A DNA stretch of 23,199 bases from a virus. The notes below the pieces were generated by a model. It saw nothing but the letters and a program-made list of their open reading frames with translations, had not been told where the DNA came from and ran no database searches. The position numbers and the translations under genes were made by a program. Of the stretch, positions 1 through 5,793 are shown piece by piece (position 1 is the stretch's first letter; each line of letters begins with the position of its first letter). The stretch spans positions 1 through 23,199 of the IMG/VR virus record IMGVR_UViG_3300043468_000734; one strand, given 5' to 3'.

Positions 1-8
1 GTGGGCAT
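1..8 (-). CDS. Start of a further gene, cut by the window edge
   Basis: An ATG at 8-6 begins an open frame that runs off the window after two full codons (Met-Pro). It follows the stop of the preceding gene by 3 bases, and an AGAGG Shine-Dalgarno element sits 6 bases upstream. The same tight spacing is seen throughout the operon, so a real gene start is likely. Nothing can be said about its product. Confidence 0.45.
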
Positions 9-11
9 CGG

Positions 12-233
12 CTACCTCTGAATCTTTCCGTGGTCGACGTTAAACCCGATCCGACACGCCCAGCACCGGCACGTGTTTTCAGCGGTCGCCGGCCGGGAGG
101 TGATCACGCCGATCCCGGCCCTGCGGAGAGGCTGGTAGTGGACGTGCTCACCGCTCGGCGGCGCCAGCGGCTCACGGCCGCCCGGGCCGTGCCGGAACAG
201 CGTGTCGGCCAGTCGAGTGTGTTCGCCCTTCAC
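12..233 (-). CDS. Small hypothetical protein with CxCxxC motif, 73 aa
   Basis: I do not recognise this protein. It is predicted from a GTG start at 233, preceded by GGAG with 6-7 bases spacing, to a TAG stop. Near the C-terminus lies Cys-Arg-Cys-Trp-Ala-Cys, which could bind zinc, although no matching second pair of ligands is visible. The N-terminal half is basic and histidine-containing. The gene follows the diphosphohydrolase-like gene after a 30-base gap and sits in the same direction. The start is supported mainly by the ribosome-binding site, and codon use is GC-rich as in the neighbours. It may be a small DNA- or RNA-binding accessory protein, but that is a guess. Confidence 0.5.
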   Translation of the reverse strand: MKGEHTRLADTLFRHGPGGREPLAPPSGEHVHYQPLRRAGIGVITSRPATAENTCRCWACRIGFNVDHGKIQR

Positions 234-263
234 ATGCTGCTCCTACCGTCATTGTACCTTTGT

Positions 264-1082
264 TCAGGTGGGCGGCTTGCAGCCAGGGCCGCGGAGATTG
301 CCGTCGTTCAGGTGCGTCCAGAGCTCGTGCGAGTGGATCGCCGCAAGCAGATTCCAGGCAGCATGCCCAAGGTGCGGCTCGCTGCGGTCGCCGGCGAGAA
401 ACTGGTAGACGTGTGCGATGGCATGGTTCAGAAGGTCGTTGACCGGCATGCCCTTTTCCCAGTTGAAGTCAGAGTATTTTTGAGCCCCCTCCGCACACGC
501 TCGAGCCACCTCGCGAAGGCCAATCGGCGACACGAGGTCAAACCGGTACTCTTCAAACGTGTCGGACCGAACGGCTCCGGTTCCGAACTTCGCCGTGGTG
601 CCCGGCTGGGCGGCCGCGGCGGGCGTTGCCGTGTCGTCGCCAACCACTCGCCGCTCGAGCGGATCGTGCGCATATGGGTCTCGGAGCCGCTCGTGGAGCT
701 CGCGCTGCCGCTCCTTCACGCCGGCCCACGCAGCATCCAGTTGCTCAGGGGCCATGCCCGCAACGGGCATGGGATCCTCGAACACTGCCTCCTGCACCGG
801 CTCGGCCGGCGTCAGCGTGTAGCACGCGTAGCCGTCGGGCAGGTCGAGAGCAGGGGGGGCGTGGCATTTCCCGCCGTCGCAACAGCCGCCGCGTGATTCG
901 ATGGCAGCCCGCATGGCCGCGTTGTCCTGCTCCAGTTCAGCAATCGTGCTCATAAGTTCCTTCCTCTCGATGATCATCCGTGCACTGTCCGCAGCCAGCG
1001 ACCCACTTGTGCCACACCACTGGCCCTGGAATCGATACGCCCGCTGGCGGGCCTCTGCGATGTATTCGTCTGTGAGTCTCAC
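264..1082 (-). CDS. dGTP/dATP diphosphohydrolase-like protein (DUF5664 / dGTP_diPhyd_N), 272 aa
   Basis: The C-terminal region, about residues 170-262, matches my memory of the phage dATP/dGTP diphosphohydrolase N-terminal domain (DUF5664). It is all-helical with an EGAQKYSDFNW segment (198-208), a helix with His220 and His224, and a HLGHAAWNLLA segment (237-247). Such proteins are thought to act on purine deoxynucleotides in phage nucleotide metabolism. Residues 1-60 are helical and probably coiled. A CCDGGKC cluster follows at 67-73, then a linker rich in Ala, Pro and Asp. I chose the GTG start at 1082, which overlaps the upstream stop as GTGA. A second in-frame ATG at 953 has a far stronger ribosome-binding site (AGGAAGGAAC), so a shorter form is possible. 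Fold assignment is moderately sure and activity is unproven. Confidence 0.65.
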   Translation of the reverse strand: MRLTDEYIAEARQRAYRFQGQWCGTSGSLAADSARMIIERKELMSTIAELEQDNAAMRAAIESRGGCCDGGKCHAPPALDLPDGYACYTLTPAEPVQEAVFEDPMPVAGMAPEQLDAAWAGVKERQRELHERLRDPYAHDPLERRVVGDDTATPAAAAQPGTTAKFGTGAVRSDTFEEYRFDLVSPIGLREVARACAEGAQKYSDFNWEKGMPVNDLLNHAIAHVYQFLAGDRSEPHLGHAAWNLLAAIHSHELWTHLNDGNLRGPGCKPPT

Positions 1083-2080
1083 GACGTCCGTACCACGCCG
1101 TCTTTCGTGATGCGCATGTTCTGGACGTTGAACGAGCCATCTGCCTGCACGTCGACGGTCGCGAAGCCCCAGTTGTATTTGTTCAACCTCGCGTACTCCG
1201 GACGAAGGTCGGCGAGGCACCCGGTGCTCCAGCAAAATGTCTCGTTGCCGAACATATCGGGCTCACAGTGCCCGGACGTGCGGTGGCCGTGGCCCTCGAG
1301 CACGGTGTGGTGCAGCCTCATGAACGCACCGCGAGCCTGGTTCACGGGAGCCGTCATGCCGCCACCCTTTTCGTGGCCGTGGAGCACCGGCAACTTACCG
1401 AGCATCACGGGCAGCTGGTCGCCAACCATTGCGATGTCATAGATGTTGCACTGCAGCCAGACCTCCAGATTCATCTCTGGCTGGAGCGATAGCTCGGCGG
1501 CATGCTGCCACAGCCAGACCTGATACCTCTCCTCGTGGTTGCCCTGCTTGTAGACAATCTTCACGCCTGGGAACTCGCCACGCAGCCACTTGAGCAGCTG
1601 CCGCACCTGGGCAAGCTCGTTGCCGAAGTCTCGGTTGGCTGGGTTCTTCACGTACCGCGAGATGCTGTAGAAGTCTGCGATGTCGCCGTTCAGCAAAAGG
1701 CCCACGATCTGGCGCTGCTTCAGGTGCTCGACCGCGGCCTTGAGCGCTACCTCGGAGTGGTACGGCACATGGACGTCGGAGAGCACGCCCCACAGGCCAG
1801 GAAGCTGCGGATCGTAGGGCTCCCACTTCGCGGCCCTGCTGCTCGGCATCGCCACGCCCTCGCCAGGCGACCTAGCCTGTCGCTCTAGGCCAGTGGCCGG
1901 TCGTTTCCTGTTCTTGTCGCCGCACTGCCCCAGCTGCTGGCGAATCCTGCTCCTGGCAGCATCCAGCGTGAGGGCACCCTTGGTAGCCTCGACCAGCCGC
2001 CGCGCGAGCGATCTCGCCGGATGGTCCGGATACTGCCGAATGATCTCGATCGCCATCCGCGTGATGTCGTCGCCAGCCAT
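1079..2080 (-). CDS. Phage metallophosphoesterase with helical N-terminal domain, 333 aa
   Basis: This is a calcineurin-like metallophosphoesterase. The five classic metal-binding blocks are visible in order: D102-x-H104, GDIAD at 132-136, GNHEE at 180-184, the H234-G-H236 segment, and GHGH at 263-266. Two metal ions are expected, with hydrolysis of a phosphoester; the substrate cannot be read from sequence. Residues 1-55 form helices resembling a helix-turn-helix, followed by a charged linker before the catalytic domain. Similar two-part proteins occur in many phages of diverse bacteria. The ATG at 2080 was chosen because GGAGG lies 4 bases upstream and because the 70-odd bases before it look non-coding. 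The stop overlaps the next gene as GTGA. A role in nucleotide or RNA metabolism during infection is plausible. Confidence 0.85.
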   Translation of the reverse strand: MAGDDITRMAIEIIRQYPDHPARSLARRLVEATKGALTLDAARSRIRQQLGQCGDKNRKRPATGLERQARSPGEGVAMPSSRAAKWEPYDPQLPGLWGVLSDVHVPYHSEVALKAAVEHLKQRQIVGLLLNGDIADFYSISRYVKNPANRDFGNELAQVRQLLKWLRGEFPGVKIVYKQGNHEERYQVWLWQHAAELSLQPEMNLEVWLQCNIYDIAMVGDQLPVMLGKLPVLHGHEKGGGMTAPVNQARGAFMRLHHTVLEGHGHRTSGHCEPDMFGNETFCWSTGCLADLRPEYARLNKYNWGFATVDVQADGSFNVQNMRITKDGVVRTS

Positions 2081-2154
2081 GAAACCTCCGTGCGAGGGGC
2101 GTAAGACAAGAGTGCCAGATCGGCATTGGCGTGCAATAGCATCGGGCAGCACTG

Positions 2155-2514
2155 TCAAGCGTTACGCCTGGCGTTGCTGATAGCCCGCCGCACGAGCATC
2201 CTGCCGGCGAGGTCGAGGAACGGCAGGCCGCGAGCCGTGGCCTCGGCTCGCATGACGGCGACGACCTCGTCGATACGTTCTGGCTTGCTGCACTCGTCTG
2301 GCCCCCATGCGTCCATCTGCGCTGCCTTGGCGCGGCAGGCACAGGTTGGCGTTGGCTCAATGCCGATCCGCTTCAAGAGGCGGGATAGCTCGGTGCCGGG
2401 GCCGTGGGCGGGTGATGCGGCCAATGCCACGGGCCTGCATTCTCGGAAATGTTTTGGGCTTGGTGCCTTGTGCCCACAGGCAACGCACACCATGTTTTCG
2501 TAATTGCAAAGCAT
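2155..2514 (-). CDS. Zinc-ribbon-like conserved phage protein, 119 aa
   Basis: The N-terminus holds C10-x2-C13 and then H22-x3-C26, which looks like a zinc ribbon. It is followed by a conserved core: a GIEPTPTCACRAKAAQMD segment around residue 51, a WGPDEC segment, and a helical tail ending in Arg/Ala-rich residues. I recall similar small proteins from planctomycete prophages and related phages, always without an assigned function. The start at 2514 forms a TAATG overlap with the preceding stop, and GAGG lies about 10 bases upstream. A GTG two codons further up is the alternative. The gene sits between the cysteine-rich tail proteins and the metallophosphoesterase, so it could be a tail-tip accessory or a nucleic-acid-binding protein. 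Confidence 0.6.
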   Translation of the reverse strand: MLCNYENMVCVACGHKAPSPKHFRECRPVALAASPAHGPGTELSRLLKRIGIEPTPTCACRAKAAQMDAWGPDECSKPERIDEVVAVMRAEATARGLPFLDLAGRMLVRRAISNARRNA

Positions 2515-3365
2515 TAGCACATCACCTCTGCCGTAAACGACAGGGCAGCCAGATTTTTTTGTCCTTGGAACGAAAACAAAAAGCCTGTCCCGTTATTGCT
2601 TGCAAACGATTCGCTGGCGCAGCAAGAATTAAAGGGATGGACAACAACTCCGTCCGCCTGGCAGGACAATATTGCAGTTACACTGGCAGTGCATGACATC
2701 GCGTAACCTGTTGCATTACCAATGCACAAGAACCGAAGCGATACAGCCTTGAAGCCTGACAATGCTATTCTATAAAATCGAATATTTAACCCCGGAACAA
2801 CAGGTTGCAAGGCAAGCGAATACGTCCCATTCATTGATTCAAAGTCAGACCCGTAATCCGTATCTTGGCAATTAGAAAGGCGCACCTGTATCTCTTGCGG
2901 ACACGGCGACGGGCACCAGCCACATAAGTCAAAACCCGAGCATGTGGTCTTTACGCACGGATTCGGGCTACACACCGTCCCCACGCCCTGAAACACTGGC
3001 TCAACAGGCTGTGCTGGCGATGGCGTGTCAGTTGAACGACAGATAGATGCGTTTGGATTGGCAGCGTCCGCCGAGCACCCGATGCACGGCCTCCACGTCC
3101 CACCGCGAGCGTCGCACTCAGACTTCGTCCCGCCCCTGCACCTAGGGCCAGTAATGCCGTTGACGGTCATAGTGTCTGGGCCACAGCAGGAATTACTAGC
3201 GCACTTGCACTGACACTGCGGCTTGACCGTGCAAGTCGTGCCCTCGCAGCACGCGCCTTCGCGGCAGGCTTCGTTGCACTCGGCCTCGGTGCGGTAGCCG
3301 CCGCCGCCATCGAGTTTCCCTGCGCCATATTTCCCGCTGTAAGTTGCAACTTGTCTGCACGGCAT
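2514..3365 (-). CDS. Cysteine-rich putative distal tail protein, 283 aa
   Basis: I do not know a function. I count 29 cysteines in 283 residues, most in the first 165, including paired CC at 39-40 and 60-61, a run QCQCKC at 50-55, and repeated short motifs such as GACCEGTTC and GTVCSPNPC. The last 115 residues are beta-rich with few cysteines until a closing CC and a C-terminal Cys. Start at 3365 has GAGG 7 bases upstream. The gene follows the other Cys-rich gene by 13 bases. The cysteines could bind metal (cluster or zinc knuckles) or form disulfides after release from the cell. Base composition falls to about half GC in the 3' part, unlike the tape measure gene. Position suggests a distal tail or host-contact protein; related sequences, from memory, occur in planctomycete prophages. 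Confidence 0.6.
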   Translation of the reverse strand: MPCRQVATYSGKYGAGKLDGGGGYRTEAECNEACREGACCEGTTCTVKPQCQCKCASNSCCGPDTMTVNGITGPRCRGGTKSECDARGGTWRPCIGCSADAANPNASICRSTDTPSPAQPVEPVFQGVGTVCSPNPCVKTTCSGFDLCGWCPSPCPQEIQVRLSNCQDTDYGSDFESMNGTYSLALQPVVPGLNIRFYRIALSGFKAVSLRFLCIGNATGYAMSCTASVTAILSCQADGVVVHPFNSCCASESFASNNGTGFLFSFQGQKNLAALSFTAEVMC

Positions 3366-3378
3366 TCAGCAGCCTCGG

Positions 3379-4185
3379 TCAATAATTGGGAACAATAGAC
3401 ACGGTAACGTCGCGAGACCCAGACTGCTCGTATACCACTGGGTCAGATACATACCCGTATGGGCCGGTAAAACCCGGACGGGATGTAAAGCCAAATCCGA
3501 CATATGACCCTTCCACCCACCATTTGTCTGGTAGTGCTAGCGTGAGCACAACAGGAGAAGAAGAACTTATTTCACTGCAAGAAACAAACTTTGAAAATGG
3601 AAAATGTGTGAAGTCTCTCAGTACCCATGTAGGGTTTGCCGTAGCGCAAGAATATGGGCTTGGGCAAGTCTGAGTGCTGCATCCTAAGTCCGCACCAGCG
3701 CGGGGAACGGTATCCGAAGGATAGTTAGCTAGGCTTGATTCAAACTGGCCGCGCACGGAGACTGCGAAGTAGCAGCTTGCCAAGTCAAAAGAAATGTTGG
3801 ACGCTGCAACTCCTGATGACGAACACGCCGGGTTGTCAGGAAGGCTTGTCTCGTATCGAGTTGCGCTAACGCGAGCGAGCGTGTGCGTTCCCGACAATGC
3901 GCTTCCCTTGAAATAACTAGTGAGCCCAACTCCCGCTCCAGATCCTCCAACAATGTTGTAGTAGACTCGGCCCATTACCCTATTGACGTAATCGGACGCA
4001 GTCACAGTGGCCGTGAAGCTCTCCGGTGCGCGATATGGCGGGCATGATCCAAGGCAATACGAACACGCTGGCGTTGTGTTGCAATCGTTTTCGCAATAGC
4101 AATACCACCCCCCGCAGCACCCGCAGTCCTCTGCGATCTGGCCGTCCTTGACGATCAGCGAGCCGTTTTTGGTTGCGAGTGTCAT
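3379..4185 (-). CDS. Cysteine-clustered putative distal tail protein, 268 aa
   Basis: An N-terminal stretch typical of planctomycete phage proteins (SLIVKDGQIAEDCGCC, from residue 9) leads into a dense cluster of nine cysteines between residues 21 and 48. The remaining 220 residues are beta-rich, with aromatic and Ser/Thr-rich strands and a few scattered Cys, and end in a hydrophobic strand. ATG at 4185 shares its A with the preceding TAA stop (TAATG). Much of the coding sequence is AT-rich for this phage: one 60-base row (3541-3600) holds only 23 G or C. Cluster plus beta domain may form a metal-stabilised base and a receptor-contact head, but this is inference. No enzyme motif was seen. Confidence 0.6.
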   Translation of the reverse strand: MTLATKNGSLIVKDGQIAEDCGCCGGWYCYCENDCNTTPACSYCLGSCPPYRAPESFTATVTASDYVNRVMGRVYYNIVGGSGAGVGLTSYFKGSALSGTHTLARVSATRYETSLPDNPACSSSGVAASNISFDLASCYFAVSVRGQFESSLANYPSDTVPRAGADLGCSTQTCPSPYSCATANPTWVLRDFTHFPFSKFVSCSEISSSSPVVLTLALPDKWWVEGSYVGFGFTSRPGFTGPYGYVSDPVVYEQSGSRDVTVSIVPNY

Positions 4186-4841
4186 TAGGTGCACCCAGTC
4201 GTTCCGATGGTCGAGCCAGTGATGCCAGTTGGGCCGTAGACCCATGCCCGCTTCTTCTCAACAGCGATACCGGTAGCCCCGAGCGTTACGTTGGTGACAA
4301 CGTCGATCTGCGTGCCGCGGCCGTTACCGAGCCGCACCAAGGCCCACTGGCCCGCACCAGTGCCCTGCTTCCACAGAATGAGCCCCTCGCCGTTGTCGGT
4401 GCTCTTGAGCTCGGAGCTCGAGCTCTTGCACCGCACAAACGTGTGGGCGGAGTCGGCGACCTCCACCTTCACCTGCACGCACCCTCCGACCGCAACACGC
4501 CCGACCTCGCCGGCCGCAATCGGCTCTACTGCCACGCACCAGGCCGTCGTCGTGTCGCTGGGCGTGCCACCGGCCACGACCGGCAGCTGCTCGAACTGGC
4601 TCGTCGCGCCACTGCTGTCGCCTGGCGTGATTGCCATGCCGGTGATCGCAAGCACGCCCCAGCGTGGCACCGTAGACGCTGTGTTGTTTTTCGCCATGAC
4701 CCACGTGTACGGCGTCGGCTGTTCGACAGCCCCGCCGTCGCCGAATCCGACGGCCGGCTGCAGCAGGCGGTTGAGTCCGTTGATCTGGCTGGCGGCCAGA
4801 CGGATCGGATCACCCGGGTTGACTTGCTGGCGAGGGTCCAT
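4185..4841 (-). CDS. Putative distal tail protein ending in Gly-Pro-Thr-Gly motif, 218 aa
   Basis: I recognise the general type rather than a function. The N-terminus (NPGDPIRLAASQINGLN, residues 8-24) resembles proteins found after the tape measure gene in planctomycete phages. A region near residues 50-75 (NNTASTVPRWGVLAITG) and later strands suggest a beta-rich structural protein. The last 17 residues carry GPTGITGSTIGTTG, a collagen-like scrap matching the motif of the fibre genes upstream. Start at 4841 follows the previous stop by one base (TGA C ATG) with only a weak ribosome-binding site, so translation is probably coupled. A decoration or adaptor role at the tail tip is possible. Confidence 0.6.
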   Translation of the reverse strand: MDPRQQVNPGDPIRLAASQINGLNRLLQPAVGFGDGGAVEQPTPYTWVMAKNNTASTVPRWGVLAITGMAITPGDSSGATSQFEQLPVVAGGTPSDTTTAWCVAVEPIAAGEVGRVAVGGCVQVKVEVADSAHTFVRCKSSSSELKSTDNGEGLILWKQGTGAGQWALVRLGNGRGTQIDVVTNVTLGATGIAVEKKRAWVYGPTGITGSTIGTTGCT

Positions 4842-4842
4842 G

Positions 4843-5793
4843 TCAGTTGAAGAACTCAGCTACGGCGGCGGCAGTGGATGCAGCCGTTGCTATCGTTCCG
4901 GTTCTCCTGCTACCCGGAGCCGACGAAGTGATCTGAAGCGGCGACCATTCCTTCTTTTCGTAAATCTGGTCGATAACAAGCGACCGCGGCTTTTGGACGA
5001 GCAGCCCGCTCGCGGAGGTGTAAGGGGCGTAGACCACCCACGGGTACTCCCAGCCTTCCTTCGTTGTCTGCGGAAGACCTTTCACATAGAAGGCCGGGTT
5101 GTTAGCACGGGCTTGAAAATCAAACGTCACAGTGGCATACGGCTGGTCGCCGCTCCATTGCGCTCGAGCGCCGATGAACAGCGCCTCGCCCGGAGAGAAC
5201 GCGCGGAACTGGGAGGCGTTCACGGTCCCTGTCAGTGTGTAGACAGACTTCACGAAATCGACCGACAGTCCGATCTGCGTCGGCATGATCCACGTCTCGG
5301 AATACTTCATCGCCGGCACGACCTTGTCGATGCCCTGTACGCTCGTGCCCTGGACGTTGATTGCGCCCTCAAAGTCGTCTGTGTCGCCACCAACAACACG
5401 CTCGCTCAGCGCACTGGTAATGTGCTCTGTTGCACCAGTTGTGTCCCATGCGATCGATCCAGGGACGAACTGATATTTGCTGTCGCTGTTGCCACCGCCA
5501 CCTCCACCATCACCGCCGCTTGCGGGAACTAGGGTCGTGTATTCTCCAGTGCATTCAAAACATTGCTTTCCAATGCCCTTGATTGCAACGCCCTTGCGAC
5601 GCCAGTATCCGACAGGCGACTGACAGTATCTCGGAAGATAGCCAGCGATCGCATCCTTGACCTCGCCCATTCCGCCAGGGCACTGTCCGATGATGTATTT
5701 CTTGGTGACGTTCCAGACCTCGCCCGACTCGAAGTTTTCGTTGTCGATGCTGCCTGATTCTGAGTCTCGGAGCTCGTAGACGGTGTAGCTCAT
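4843..5793 (-). CDS. Putative distal tail protein immediately after the tape measure, 316 aa
   Basis: Position directly after the tape measure gene is where siphophages place distal-tail (Dit-like) or tail-tip proteins. Residues 1-90 include several Cys and a basic GYWRRKG segment. A glycine linker follows at 93-101. The region from about 108 to 295 contains a pattern I associate with a planctomycete phage family: an ATEHITSALS segment, DFEGAINVQGTSVQG, a SLT-type strand with TLTGTVNASQFRAF, then GEALFIGA, and a GWEYPWVVY strand. The ATG at 5793 overlaps the tape measure stop as ATGA. The C-terminus is alanine-rich and may be helical. Structural role likely, precise role unassigned. Confidence 0.65.
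   Translation of the reverse strand: MSYTVYELRDSESGSIDNENFESGEVWNVTKKYIIGQCPGGMGEVKDAIAGYLPRYCQSPVGYWRRKGVAIKGIGKQCFECTGEYTTLVPASGGDGGGGGGNSDSKYQFVPGSIAWDTTGATEHITSALSERVVGGDTDDFEGAINVQGTSVQGIDKVVPAMKYSETWIMPTQIGLSVDFVKSVYTLTGTVNASQFRAFSPGEALFIGARAQWSGDQPYATVTFDFQARANNPAFYVKGLPQTTKEGWEYPWVVYAPYTSASGLLVQKPRSLVIDQIYEKKEWSPLQITSSAPGSRRTGTIATAASTAAAVAEFFN

Noticed and set aside
225-265. TACAAT in the gap before the small CxCxxC gene as a -10 element
   Set aside because: No matching -35 hexamer upstream; cannot be distinguished from chance.
30-896. Long open frame on the plus strand opposite the diphosphohydrolase gene
   Set aside because: Arg/Val-rich antisense shadow typical of GC-rich DNA; the minus frame has a recognisable domain.
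2120-2158. TTGACA at 2158-2153 as promoter -35 element before the metallophosphoesterase gene
   Set aside because: No acceptable -10 hexamer at 16-18 bases, and the hexamer overlaps the preceding stop codon, so chance is likely.
4400-4430. GAGCTC-rich palindromic cluster
   Set aside because: It lies within a Ser/Glu/Leu-coding stretch of a structural gene and has no matching copy elsewhere; probably chance from codon choice.
4291-5532. 413-codon open frame on the plus strand
   Set aside because: It spans two minus-strand genes and their junction, shows no domain pattern and is a mirror of their third-position GC bias.
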